Position numbers and translations under genes: made by a program | Shown here: positions 30,680 to 37,488 of the stretch, piece by piece | How positions within the stretch are numbered: position 1 is the first letter of the stretch | Layout: each line of letters opens with the position of its first letter | From: a virus | Reading direction: 5' to 3' (one strand) | IMG/VR virus record: IMGVR_UViG_3300010153_000008 | Coordinates: 1 to 55,354 of that record | Length of the DNA stretch: 55,354 nt | The notes under the pieces: model-generated | What the model was told of the DNA's origin: nothing | The model's database searches: none | Seen by the model: only the letters and a program-made list of their open reading frames with translations

Positions 30680-31315
30680 TCACAGCGAAAGCACTTCCTG
30701 TGCCAACCGAGCAACCGCGGCTTCGCAGTACCGTTCCTCAATCTCAATGCCGACCGCTCGCCGCCCAAGGTCTTTCGCGGCTCGCAGCGTGGACCCTGCG
30801 CCCATGAACGGGTCAGCAATCACGCCAGTCGGGAAGTGGTCGGCGACGATTCGTTTCATCAGCGTGACCGGCTTCTGCGTGGGATGTGTTCGCCTCAGAT
30901 TGCCCTTGTCGGCGTTGACTACCCCGCCATGTTGGATGCGGTACATGAACCCGGCCTTGTCGGGACCGTTCATCCACGCCAACTCAAACGGTGACCCGAG
31001 CATCCGGTCAGCCGCCTCAACGACCCGCTTGTCCCAGCAGACCCACCGACCCGGTTCGGGTAGCGCCGACGGGAAGTGGTTGGCTCCGAACACCAGCATC
31101 GGGGTCGGGTGGACGGCTTCGATCACCCACCGAGCCAGAGCATCGGACTCGTCGCCGGGAATCGTCCCCCAGTCCCGCGCAGTCTTGATCGTCTGCTGGT
31201 AGTCGATGCCGTAGGGCGGGTCCGTCACCACCACATCAAACGTCAATGTCGGCAGGATCTCGCGAGCGTCGCCGTGGTAGATCGTCACCGCGTCGTCCTC
31301 GTAATAGGGCTTCAC
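30680..31315 (-). CDS. DNA N6-adenine/N4-cytosine methyltransferase (211 aa)
   Basis: Catalytic motif DPPYGID at residues 32-38 and SAM-binding motif ADPFMGAGST at 168-176 are both present, in the order catalytic-before-SAM found in beta-class enzymes. HPTQKP (144-149), conserved in this class, precedes the SAM motif. The chain is compact and has no separate target-recognition domain. No partner endonuclease is adjacent, so protection of phage DNA from host restriction is more likely than a restriction system. Confidence 0.9.
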   Translation of the reverse strand: MKPYYEDDAVTIYHGDAREILPTLTFDVVVTDPPYGIDYQQTIKTARDWGTIPGDESDALARWVIEAVHPTPMLVFGANHFPSALPEPGRWVCWDKRVVEAADRMLGSPFELAWMNGPDKAGFMYRIQHGGVVNADKGNLRRTHPTQKPVTLMKRIVADHFPTGVIADPFMGAGSTLRAAKDLGRRAVGIEIEERYCEAAVARLAQEVLSL

Positions 31316-31803
31316 ACCGCAGGTTGGAACTGCTGCACCCCGAGGCGTTCAAGGAACGTGACGTACACCGGGAGTTTCGGATGGCCGACCATGACAGCCG
31401 GTGGAACCCAACCGGGTTCGCCGTACCTACCCTCGGCCCCACGCCCCTCTTCAACGTGGTCTAGGAGATCGTACCGTTTGACTGTGACAGCGAGTTCGTT
31501 GGCTAGCACCTGTTCGGTGTAGACCGGGTACTCCATGCTCTTGGGCCGGGTAATGGCGACCACCGCTTCGACCACCCGATCGGAGAAGCCCAGATCCCGT
31601 AGGTCTGTGGCAGTCACCGGGGTGTCTTCGATGATGTCGTGGAGCCAAGCGACCGTCGATTCCTCAGCGGTTGCTGTCTGGCGGGAGACCCTGCGAAGGT
31701 GATTGACGTAGGGCCGACCAACAAGGTCGGTCTGTTTGGCGTGGTACTTGGCTGCGAGCATCGCGGCTCGCACGCTCTGTGGTACCAGTTTCATCCACTT
31801 CAC
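31312..31803 (-). CDS. HD-domain phosphohydrolase, SpoT/Mesh1-like (163 aa)
   Basis: Motifs of the (p)ppGpp hydrolase type are visible: AAKYHAKQTDLVGRPYVNHLRRVS (H35), VAWLHDIIEDTPVT (H55, D56, E59, D60) and VKRYDLLDH (D112). This is the layout of small alarmone hydrolases and related HD enzymes. The second half (about 50 residues) is less typical. Because the phage MuF protein also carries a RelA/SpoT-like domain, the enzyme may counter host or phage-made alarmones; that link is inference. GTG start with AAAGGAGAAC upstream. Confidence 0.8.
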   Translation of the reverse strand: MKWMKLVPQSVRAAMLAAKYHAKQTDLVGRPYVNHLRRVSRQTATAEESTVAWLHDIIEDTPVTATDLRDLGFSDRVVEAVVAITRPKSMEYPVYTEQVLANELAVTVKRYDLLDHVEEGRGAEGRYGEPGWVPPAVMVGHPKLPVYVTFLERLGVQQFQPAV

Positions 31804-31822
31804 TTGGTTCTCCTTTCCACCC

Positions 31823-32110
31823 TCAGTCTAGCGTGATCGAACTCGCTTTAGCGATTGTGCTCCAGTTGGGATCAGGCTCGTCAGCAGCCACTTCGGCATC
31901 CGTCCATCGACGCTGAATCGACAACACGCCGCCTTCGACCATCGTGCGAACCCGAATCCCTCGGCGCTTCGCAGCCCGGTACACCGTCACCCGCATCGAC
32001 GCGACATCGGTATCGAAATCGGCACCACGTTTCAGGCCATACGGTTTGCCGTCTAGCCACTCTTCCCACGGGTAGTCCCGTGCAGGGAACTTGTCTAATA
32101 GTTGCGCCAT
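31823..32110 (-). CDS. Small protein with W-DG-W-DF pattern (95 aa)
   Basis: Begins AQLLDKFPARDYPWEEWLDGKPYGLKRGADFDTDVASMRVTVYRAAKRRGIRVRTMVEGGVLSIQRRWTD. The WLDGxxxxLxxGxDF...R...YxAAxRRGxxVxT arrangement recurs in small proteins of Actinobacteria and their phages; the positively charged helix may contact DNA. GGAGG precedes ATG 32110, and a -10-like TACACT lies at 32149..32154. Confidence 0.72.
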   Translation of the reverse strand: MAQLLDKFPARDYPWEEWLDGKPYGLKRGADFDTDVASMRVTVYRAAKRRGIRVRTMVEGGVLSIQRRWTDAEVAADEPDPNWSTIAKASSITLD

Positions 32111-32148
32111 AGTCTGCCTCCGAACTTGGCCTAGCGATCGTTGGATCT

Positions 32149-32154
32149 AGTGTA
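32149..32154 (-). promoter_or_regulatory. Possible -10 box (TACACT) before 95-aa gene
   Basis: Minus-strand CGCTACACT sits 38 bases before ATG 32110 in a 59-base gap. No TTGCAY at the -35 position. A second recurrent element, CGCTAGG, follows. Weak candidate. Confidence 0.35.
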
Positions 32155-32169
32155 GCGGATTCCAGCGCG

Positions 32170-32601
32170 CTAACCATTCCACCTTTCGACAGTGACCTTG
32201 TAGGTGTGATGGCGCGAACCGCCAAGGGGAATGATGAACGAAGCGGTCTGGTCGCCGGGACCGTTCATCTCAACCTCACCGACGAAGAGGTTCGTACGCG
32301 GGTTGATGACCTTCTGGCTGAGGCGGCGAGCAAGTGCTTCTGTCTCGTCCTGCTGAACGAGGTGGTCGATCTGACCGAGCGCCCACTCGCGAGCGTCGGC
32401 CATAGTCTCGAAGTCGTGCCAGTTTGACGTTGTGCGGACCCTGCCGGACGGCGAAGCCGCCGAAGCGGACCACGCGGTTTCCCATCGGTCTTTGCGGACG
32501 ATCGCCGTGTAGCGGTCGTCGGTGGTCAGGACGTAATGCCCGGCCTCAACCTTCTGCCACGACCAGAACTCGGTCGGGTCAATCATCTGCGTGTACGTCA
32601 C
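32170..32601 (-). CDS. Hypothetical protein (143 aa)
   Basis: GTG 32601 overlaps the upstream stop (GTGA). Product: TYTQMIDPTEFWSWQKVEAGHYVLTTDDRYTAIVRKDRWETAWSA, then WHDFETMADAREWALGQIDHLVQQDETEALARRL and a C-terminal strand pair. The Y-TAxVxKxxxxxW...FxTxxxAxxWA pattern resembles small phage proteins with a beta-hairpin plus helix. No function assigned. Confidence 0.68.
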   Translation of the reverse strand: MTYTQMIDPTEFWSWQKVEAGHYVLTTDDRYTAIVRKDRWETAWSASAASPSGRVRTTSNWHDFETMADAREWALGQIDHLVQQDETEALARRLSQKVINPRTNLFVGEVEMNGPGDQTASFIIPLGGSRHHTYKVTVERWNG

Positions 32602-32825
32602 TTGCTTCCCTCCCCATCGAAACCAGCCTCAACGGCCATCTCATGTAGTTGTACGAAGGCGACCATCTTCTTCAAGGCCATCTCCGGCGAACCCAGTTGC
32701 GTATCCGATTCGTTGATCGCCGCCTGAATCTGGATGATCCGCTTGGCAATCTGGATGGCCTGTTCAGCCTTGACTGTGTAGGCCGCGAAAGCCGCCTCCC
32801 AGTCCGAGTCGTTGATCTTTGTCAC
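32598..32825 (-). CDS. Hypothetical helical protein (75 aa)
   Basis: A nearly all-helical product, TKINDSDWEAAFAAYTVKAEQAIQIAKRIIQIQAAINESDTQLGSPEMALKKMVAFVQLHEMAVEAGF, that may form a coiled-coil dimer. GTG 32825 follows AAGGAGAGAGCAA and overlaps the upstream stop. No family recognised. Confidence 0.66.
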   Translation of the reverse strand: MTKINDSDWEAAFAAYTVKAEQAIQIAKRIIQIQAAINESDTQLGSPEMALKKMVAFVQLHEMAVEAGFDGEGSK

Positions 32826-33052
32826 TTGCTCTCTCCTTCTGTTGTCGGATTCGTTTCGGGGGAAGTTGACGAGAGACAGAGGATGATCTCATCCTCAGGC
32901 GTGTCGAAGGACGCCGCCGAATACGGCGAGTCGTTGTCGCACCCGACACAGATCGTGCCGAACTCCGCGCCTTCGGTCTTGGGGAACAGCGGGAACTGGA
33001 CGCCGTGGCCTCCATCCCCGCAGACCCCGCATGTCGGAACCGTGCTACTCAT
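32822..33052 (-). CDS. Zinc-ribbon-like protein (76 aa)
   Basis: Cysteine pairs PTCGVCGDGGHG and TICVGCDND are separated by about 20 residues, consistent with one zinc site. The second half is acidic (TPEDEIILCLSSTSPETNPTTEGESK). ATG 33052 overlaps the upstream stop. No family recognised. Confidence 0.66.
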   Translation of the reverse strand: MSSTVPTCGVCGDGGHGVQFPLFPKTEGAEFGTICVGCDNDSPYSAASFDTPEDEIILCLSSTSPETNPTTEGESK

Positions 33053-33495
33053 CAGTCCAACCTTTCTGAGACCCAGACGAACGCGTCTTCACCGGCCTCG
33101 GTGAGCGCCGCTTCGGCACTCTTGGCGTAGGCACCCGCGTAGGCGACCTTCCGACCATGACTCTGGCCGAAGGACGAAACCCAGATGTAGGCACCACCGT
33201 GGTACGAGTCGGTCTTGCCGACTCCAGAGGCGACGACCCACTTGCCGTAGCCCTTGTTTGCGCCCTTGATCTGGACACTGGCGAAGCCGCACAACTCAAA
33301 CGGCTGCTCCCAGACCTTGACGACCTCAGACGAGTCGTCCAGTGGGTTCGCGTGCTGGACAGCGACGTACTGGGGAAGCACCGCCGCTTGGGCAGCCTCC
33401 CGGCCAGCAGCGTCAGCCGCAGCGTGGACGTTCGCGTAGAACGCCTTCTTCTCCGCAGGCTTCAATGCTGAAACCTGCTTGGACACAACAACCAT
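33052..33495 (-). CDS. Hypothetical protein (147 aa; 159 aa from leaderless GTG 33531)
   Basis: ATG 33495 follows CAAGGAGAGAAC. Product: VVVSKQVSALKPAEKKAFYANVHAAADAAGREAAQAAVLPQYVAVQHANPLDDSSEVVKVWEQPFELCGFASVQIKGANKGYGKWVVASGVGKTDSYHGGAYIWVSSFGQ, then a helical end. The pattern of a Gly-Lys-Gly-Tyr-Trp strand pair and YxGGxYIWV is seen in uncharacterised phage proteins of similar size. An in-frame GTG at 33531 adds the leader MSESPTTDQGEN. Confidence 0.7.
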   Translation of the reverse strand: MVVVSKQVSALKPAEKKAFYANVHAAADAAGREAAQAAVLPQYVAVQHANPLDDSSEVVKVWEQPFELCGFASVQIKGANKGYGKWVVASGVGKTDSYHGGAYIWVSSFGQSHGRKVAYAGAYAKSAEAALTEAGEDAFVWVSERLD

Positions 33496-33531
33496 GTTCT
33501 CTCCTTGGTCGGTGGTTGGGGACTCACTCAC
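33496..33531 (-). promoter_or_regulatory. In-frame mini-leader MSESPTTDQGEN
   Basis: Twelve codons from GTG 33531, seven bases after a TATGAT box, to the main ATG 33495 in one frame. GAC CAA GGA GAG AAC again doubles as ribosome site. Opening GTG AGT GAG matches the start of the gene at 46399. Confidence 0.7.
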
Positions 33532-33538
33532 GAACCCC

Positions 33539-33567
33539 ATCATAGCCGCCCTAGAACATGAGTGCAA
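33539..33567 (-). promoter_or_regulatory. Promoter TTGCAC-17-TATGAT, leaderless type
   Basis: Minus-strand TTGCAC (33562..33567) and TATGAT (33539..33544) with 17 bases between. GCTAGATGG lies two bases upstream of the -35 box, at the same distance as in the 42.6-kb promoter. Confidence 0.82.
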
Positions 33568-33584
33568 CACCATCTAGCATGACG

Positions 33585-33938
33585 CTACGTCTGTGCCCTC
33601 ACGTTCGCCGACAAAGTACGCAACGCATCCATCCGAGCACGCAGGCTCGTCAACTTCTCACGAATCGCCCGCTCCTTCGCGCCCATGATCCGAGCCACCG
33701 CCATCTCGTCAATCGCCTTCTGCGTCGCCTTCGCCTCCCTCACGGCAACCGTCATCTTCGGATCATCCGCAGCCAACGTCACCAGATGACGAGTGAACGC
33801 ACGCTTGTGAGCGACATCGGCACGCGCCGCCTCTTCACAAACCGTCGCATACGCATCGGTGTATTCCTCCAACTCGTAAACCAAAGAAAGGATCTGAGAT
33901 TCAATCCCACCCTGAGTCACCATCTCACGCACGCCCAA
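33585..33938 (-). CDS. Hypothetical coiled-coil protein (117 aa)
   Basis: All-helical and charged: GGIESQILSLVYELEEYTDAYATVCEEAARADVAHKRAFTRHLVTLAADDPKMTVAVREAKATQKAIDEMAVARIMGAKERAIREKLTSLRARMDALRTL. Similar helical proteins next to HNH or recombination genes in actinophages are annotated only as hypothetical. It overlaps the upstream zinc-finger gene by 14 bases. Confidence 0.7.
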   Translation of the reverse strand: MGVREMVTQGGIESQILSLVYELEEYTDAYATVCEEAARADVAHKRAFTRHLVTLAADDPKMTVAVREAKATQKAIDEMAVARIMGAKERAIREKLTSLRARMDALRTLSANVRAQT

Positions 33939-34068
33939 TCACCTCCATAGGAACCAACACTTCCTTCGCCGCGCACCCACTCGCACACTGGGCACACAAC
34001 CTCAACCAACCACCAACCCGACGCCTGATCCCATAGTCGGCCTGCTCACCACAAGAACACCGGCTCAC
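33925..34068 (-). CDS. Zinc-finger mini-protein (47 aa)
   Basis: GTG 34068 overlaps the HNH stop (GTGA). The 47-residue product has RCSCGEQAD and LCAQCASGC, two cysteine groups around a basic segment IRRRVGGWLR. Likely one zinc site, possibly nucleic-acid binding. No family recognised. Confidence 0.65.
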   Translation of the reverse strand: MSRCSCGEQADYGIRRRVGGWLRLCAQCASGCAAKEVLVPMEVIGRA

Positions 34069-34388
34069 GACGACACCAACAACCCGAGACCAGTAGCAGC
34101 AGCCGGGTTGACATGAATCCAATCATGGCAAGATCGACAGATCGCCACGGTGTTCGCCGGGTCAAGTATCGACCCGCCTCGCGCACGGGTCAGCGGTTCA
34201 TGGAGTTCGACCGCTAGACCGTGGCACCGGGCGTCATACCCTGCTTGCGTAATGCGTGCCCCGGCCTCGCAGAGTTCCCGCTTGGAGAGTTCGTCACAAA
34301 CCATCTCCCGGCGTTGACGTTGAACCTTGGCACGCTTTGGACTCACCGACCGAAGCCGGGTCTTGCGCTTCAACGGGGTGCGCTTCAT
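34065..34388 (-). CDS. HNH-type endonuclease-like protein (107 aa)
   Basis: ATG 34388 has GGAGGAATCGGA upstream. A basic start (KRTPLKRKTRLRSVSPKRAKVQRQRREMV) precedes CEAGARITQAGYDARCHGLAVELHEPLTRARGGSILDPANTVAICRSCHDWIHVNP, which has the HNH layout: ELHEPLTRARGG, N at DPANTVAIC, and CHDWIH. Such small HNH proteins can nick DNA and often assist packaging (known for HK97-type phages). The gene is far from the terminase here. Confidence 0.8.
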   Translation of the reverse strand: MKRTPLKRKTRLRSVSPKRAKVQRQRREMVCDELSKRELCEAGARITQAGYDARCHGLAVELHEPLTRARGGSILDPANTVAICRSCHDWIHVNPAAATGLGLLVSS

Positions 34389-34564
34389 TCCGATTCCTCC
34401 ACCATGCACACCCTGACCGCAGCCACATCACTGTCAGGAGCATGGTCAACGTGAGACACCGACACGTTCACCCCACCATCCATGCCGCTCAAAGAAATCA
34501 GGTCTTCGATCGTGAGGTAAAGCCGAACCTCGCGGCGTGCTGGCCCTCGCACCGTGCTACTCAT
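34385..34564 (-). CDS. Small protein (59 aa)
   Basis: ATG 34564 overlaps the upstream stop, and the TGA at 34385 overlaps the HNH start (ATGA). Product: SSTVRGPARREVRLYLTIEDLISLS, then GGVNVSVSHVDHAPDSDVAAVRVCMVEESE, a small beta-rich protein. It fits exactly between coupled neighbours, which is the main evidence that it is real. Confidence 0.62.
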   Translation of the reverse strand: MSSTVRGPARREVRLYLTIEDLISLSGMDGGVNVSVSHVDHAPDSDVAAVRVCMVEESE

Positions 34565-34707
34565 GCAGCCTCCTGTCTACACAAACGACGCTCCTGCAAA
34601 GTGTGATCCAACGTCGCCTTCCCACAACCACAGACCACCGCAACGGGGGCTTCATACCGCCGCTCTTTGAGGTGTGCCGAACCGAACCGCATCTGGTCGA
34701 TACTCAC
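34561..34707 (-). CDS. Mini-protein (48 aa)
   Basis: GTG 34707 overlaps the preceding stop (GTGA) and TGA 34561 overlaps the next ATG. Product: SIDQMRFGSAHLKERRYEAPVAVVCGCGKATLDHTLQERRLCRQEAA. It contains VVCGCGKATLD and a second cysteine RRLC, a possible zinc knuckle. Evidence is the gapless coupling and plausible composition. Confidence 0.6.
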   Translation of the reverse strand: MSIDQMRFGSAHLKERRYEAPVAVVCGCGKATLDHTLQERRLCRQEAA

Positions 34708-35330
34708 GACCCTGATTCCCACAAGTTATCCAGACCCTTCACCATGCCTCCTTGTCGCAAGAACTCCACAGCAACCGACAGTCGAAAGTGGAACCGGTCC
34801 GGTGTGCCCGGCGGGTACCGCTCTTCCAGCAGCAGGATGGTCTGCTCAAACGGGTAGCCGTCCCATTCGGCGTCGAACAGGTCGTAGCCGTCGGGGGTGT
34901 CCACTGACGGAAGTGGCTCAGGGGATGGTTGTGGCTCGTCCTCGGGTGGTGCTGGTTGTGGCGCGACTGTGGTCGTGGGCGGGGCCGTGGTTGTGGTTGT
35001 GGGCGGCGCTGCTTGTATGGCGTCTCGGCTCTCAACCGTGTGGGTCGGCGGGTGCGGCAGCGGGAGGATCGGTGCGGCCTGCCAGACCCCGGTCATGCCG
35101 AGTCGGCATTGGTGCCGCCAGTTCGTGTACGCACTTGGCCGTTCACCCCACCACGGGTCGTCAAACCGCAGCATGTCACCAGACTGGTAGTCGATGAACC
35201 AGACCTGCTCATCAACCGGGCGGGTGTCCTCCGGGTCGCACGGTGCGTAAACCATGTCGTGTTCGGCCCCCGCCGAGGTCGTCGGCAACCCGGCGAAGAT
35301 GACAGCGGCGATGGCTATGACTCTCAGCAC
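34704..35330 (-). CDS. Secreted protein with Pro/Thr linker (about 208 aa)
   Basis: GTG 35330 (alternative TTG 35336) overlaps the region of the upstream stop. A signal peptide is evident (LRVIAIAAVIFAGLPTTSAGAEHD). A cysteine-containing domain follows (YAPCDPEDTRPVDEQVWFIDYQSGDMLRFDDPWWGERPSAYTNWRHQCRLG), then a linker rich in PPTTT/APQPAPPEDEPQPSPEP, then a 50-residue helical end (YPFEQTILLLEERYPPGTPDRFHFRLSVAVEFLRQGG). Export of an early-region phage protein suggests a cell-surface role such as superinfection control (inference). Confidence 0.7.
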   Translation of the reverse strand: MLRVIAIAAVIFAGLPTTSAGAEHDMVYAPCDPEDTRPVDEQVWFIDYQSGDMLRFDDPWWGERPSAYTNWRHQCRLGMTGVWQAAPILPLPHPPTHTVESRDAIQAAPPTTTTTAPPTTTVAPQPAPPEDEPQPSPEPLPSVDTPDGYDLFDAEWDGYPFEQTILLLEERYPPGTPDRFHFRLSVAVEFLRQGGMVKGLDNLWESGS

Positions 35331-35500
35331 CGGCAATCACCAACCGTTCCGCTGCACACAGGACAGACACCCGTGCGGGTGTTGACGAGATGGTCGCCAT
35401 AGTCGGTGAAGTCCAGCCCAGAACAGAGTTCAAGGTGTCGCTTCCGCAGATACTCGGCTTCGGTCATCGTTGAGGCTTGAGCCTCAGTAGTGTCTGTCAT
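35324..35500 (-). CDS. Small zinc-binding protein (58 aa)
   Basis: ATG 35500 follows GGAGAAGGA and overlaps the upstream stop. Product: TDTTEAQASTMTEAEYLRKRHLELCSGLDFTDYGDHLVNTRTGVCPVCSGTVGDCRC. The final VCPVCSGTVGDCRC offers four cysteines; with the C in ELCSGLDF it could form a zinc site. Confidence 0.65.
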   Translation of the reverse strand: MTDTTEAQASTMTEAEYLRKRHLELCSGLDFTDYGDHLVNTRTGVCPVCSGTVGDCRC

Positions 35501-36312
35501 TCCTTCTCCCAGCATGTTCGCGACGGATTCCAATGTCGGGCACCGCCGCCTTCGTAGAACAGCCACGCAGCGACAGCGACGTTGGCTTCACTATCGAATG
35601 GGCTGGCACCGGACACCCCGGCTTTCTCGGATCGTTCATCCCAGAACTTGGCTAGGTGTTGGAACCACCCAACCGCCAACGCTGAGGACACCACCTCCGA
35701 CCCGGTGTGATGCGTTTGCGCGCTTGATTCACAGAACGCAACCTGTCGTGCCCATGCCCGGTCGGCGGGCAGGAAGTACCAGTCGATGAGTTCACCAAGG
35801 GTCTTGGCGCTGGCCTGAACCGGGTAGTCGATCTTCGGGTGGAACACGGCTAGAGCCGCGAGCGGGCCACCCAACGCGCTGATGTGGGCCTTGCGTGTCT
35901 GTGGTCCGTACACGCCGTCCACACTTTTCAACCCGAGGTGCATCTGGAGGGCTACAACATCGCCACCCCGTCCATACATCGGATAACGACGATACAACAG
36001 GTCGTCAGGCAAGGAGGGTACTATGGCGGTCGATGTCGTCATGGACTGAATGGAGTTCACGCTCCCGCTGCTCGGACCCGCAGGAACGCTGCTCGTGCTG
36101 CTCGTGTTCACAGTCACGCTGTCAATGCTCGCGATGTTCTGAGCACGACGCACAGGCTCAGAGACGGCTTGCTGGACTACCACGGTGGTCACCACCGTCT
36201 CCGAAGTGGGCACGACCACAGGGGGAATACCGGCCACCGTGCCGTTGCCTCCAGCCGAGCAGGTAACCATCACCACCGAAGTAACCACAGCAGCACCGAC
36301 CCGGTAGATCAT
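35497..36312 (-). CDS. Lysozyme-like lipoprotein with peptidoglycan-binding module (271 aa)
   Basis: The start IYRVGAAVVTSVVMVTCSAGG has a lipobox-like cysteine at residue 18. A Ser/Thr/Val-rich spacer follows to about 105. Residues 112-145 (YGRGGDVVALQMHLGLKSVDGVYGPQTRKAHIS) form a peptidoglycan-binding module. The C-terminal 90 residues resemble a lysozyme/transglycosylase domain: VAFCESSAQTHH (E195 as likely catalytic acid), ALAVGWFQHLAKFWDERSEKAG, and PFDSEANVAVAAWLFYEGGGARHWNPS. It is encoded among replication genes, not with the lysis cassette, so it may act in wall remodelling or superinfection. Confidence 0.78.
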   Translation of the reverse strand: MIYRVGAAVVTSVVMVTCSAGGNGTVAGIPPVVVPTSETVVTTVVVQQAVSEPVRRAQNIASIDSVTVNTSSTSSVPAGPSSGSVNSIQSMTTSTAIVPSLPDDLLYRRYPMYGRGGDVVALQMHLGLKSVDGVYGPQTRKAHISALGGPLAALAVFHPKIDYPVQASAKTLGELIDWYFLPADRAWARQVAFCESSAQTHHTGSEVVSSALAVGWFQHLAKFWDERSEKAGVSGASPFDSEANVAVAAWLFYEGGGARHWNPSRTCWEKE

Positions 36313-36731
36313 GTCTTCGACTTATGGAGCGACCCGTCTTTCCACCGGGCAAACAGGTCAGGGCGACACTCGGAACACGGTGTCGCCGTCTCCACGATTC
36401 GGACCTCCAGCACCTCGCCATCGCCATTGACCACAGGCTGCTCGCTTTCTTTGAGCCACCACCCCTGACATCCGTTGGGGTTGGTGCAGTCGTCACGGAC
36501 AGGACCACGCTTGCTGAGGTCTACCGCGTGCCTGATCTCACTAGCGAACTTCGCGATGGACGGCATGAACTCGTCTCGTTGGATGACTTGACGAGCCGCT
36601 GCCACGGCAATATCGAAATCGGATCTGCTAAGAGATTCGCCCCACATCCGCACCCCGTTGTCATCCAACCCATGCCTAGGGAAAGCCCCGAGCAGCATTT
36701 GGAGAACCTGCTTCGCTTCGTCCTTAGTCAT
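36309..36731 (-). CDS. Helicase loader-like / replisome protein (140 aa)
   Basis: ATG 36731 overlaps the end of the initiator gene. Residues 1-60 (TKDEAKQVLQMLLGAFPRHGLDDNGVRMWGESLSRSDFDIAVAAARQVIQRDEFMPSIAKFASEIRHAV) have the pattern of phage helicase loader-type proteins (xIlxxLxxxFPxxxxxxxxxxxWxxxLxxxxFxxxxxAvxxxxxxxxFxPSIxE). The C-terminal part has CTNPNGCQGWWLKES and CSECRPDLF, a likely zinc finger. It follows the initiator gene, a usual initiator-loader order. Confidence 0.7.
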   Translation of the reverse strand: MTKDEAKQVLQMLLGAFPRHGLDDNGVRMWGESLSRSDFDIAVAAARQVIQRDEFMPSIAKFASEIRHAVDLSKRGPVRDDCTNPNGCQGWWLKESEQPVVNGDGEVLEVRIVETATPCSECRPDLFARWKDGSLHKSKT

Positions 36732-37488
36732 CAAGCACCGCCAACAACCGGTCAGTACGCCCAGTGGCGACCGAACCATTCACACGCCGCCGCTGCTTTA
36801 TCAGCCGGGGGTAATGCTTTCGTAACTTCTGCGGAGAGAGAATGTTGGACGACCAGAAGTCGTCGGTTGTCACCCAGTCGATCATCTCTGATACCGCCGC
36901 CATGTCGTAGCCGTCGATTCGGACGAGGCGATCCATTTCTTCGATCCACCGTTTCGTCACGGTCGGCCTGCTGGAACCGTCGGCTGCTATCAGGTCAGCA
37001 AGTCGATCACAGAGAACAGACGCTTCCGGTTTCGCAGCGCGCGCGTCTGGTTCTATTGGTTCTAGTTCTTGGCTCTCGTTCAGGGCGACAACAGTGTCCC
37101 CACCTAGAGACATCACTGTCGCCACCGTAGGGACATGAGTGTCGCTAGGTAGGGACAACTGTGTCCCTACCCCCTGTGGGTCTACACGCTTGAGGTGATA
37201 GATGTTCGACCGGTGAAACCTGTTCCCCGTCGGACTCTCAGCGAGGCGATGCTCCACAGCAAGTGCCCCAGCCTTCACCAGTTCAGCGATCCGACGGTCC
37301 ACCGACTTTGTGGTGGTACGCATCCTCTTTGCCAGCAGACCACGCGACGGCCACGCTGCGTCTTCTTCGTTGGAGTACCGGCCAAGTATCCCGTACAACC
37401 GGACAGCACCGTCGCTGATGGGGTAATCCAACAGCCATTCAGGGATGATTGTGAACGGGCCGGTGTCGCTCCATAGGCGACTAGGCAC
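36724..37488 (-). CDS. Replication initiator-like winged-helix protein (254 aa)
   Basis: GTG 37488 follows GGAGAAGCAGA. The N-terminus (FTIIPEWLLDYPISDGAVRLYGILGRYSNEEDAAWPSRGLLAKRMRTTTKSVDRRIAELVKAGALAVEHR) is the helix-turn-helix of phage replication initiators. A low-complexity middle contains the DNA repeats described at 37095..37171. The C-terminal SSRPTVTKRWIEEMDRLVRIDGYDMAAVSEMIDWVTTDDFWSSNILSPQKLRKHYPRLIKQ is the conserved DnaD-like/initiator end (WxxNILSPxKLRxxYxxL). Initiators that carry their own origin inside the gene are known, for example lambda O. Confidence 0.82.
   Translation of the reverse strand: MPSRLWSDTGPFTIIPEWLLDYPISDGAVRLYGILGRYSNEEDAAWPSRGLLAKRMRTTTKSVDRRIAELVKAGALAVEHRLAESPTGNRFHRSNIYHLKRVDPQGVGTQLSLPSDTHVPTVATVMSLGGDTVVALNESQELEPIEPDARAAKPEASVLCDRLADLIAADGSSRPTVTKRWIEEMDRLVRIDGYDMAAVSEMIDWVTTDDFWSSNILSPQKLRKHYPRLIKQRRRVNGSVATGRTDRLLAVLDD
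37095..37171. repeat. Palindrome and iterated 9-mers inside the initiator gene, candidate origin
   Basis: The 9-mer GTAGGGACA occurs at 37127..37135 and 37149..37157, inverted (TGTCCCTAC) at 37162..37170, and inverted with one change (TGTCCCCAC) at 37095..37103. The inner pair makes a perfect palindrome: GGTAGGGACA (37148..37157), ACTG, TGTCCCTACC (37162..37171). The position in the linker-coding part of the initiator gene matches the lambda O arrangement of origin iterons. Confidence 0.65.

Noticed and set aside
34739-35035. 98-codon frame of Pro/Arg repeats inside the secreted-protein gene
   Set aside because: Frame-shifted reading of the PPTTT linker; no independent start.
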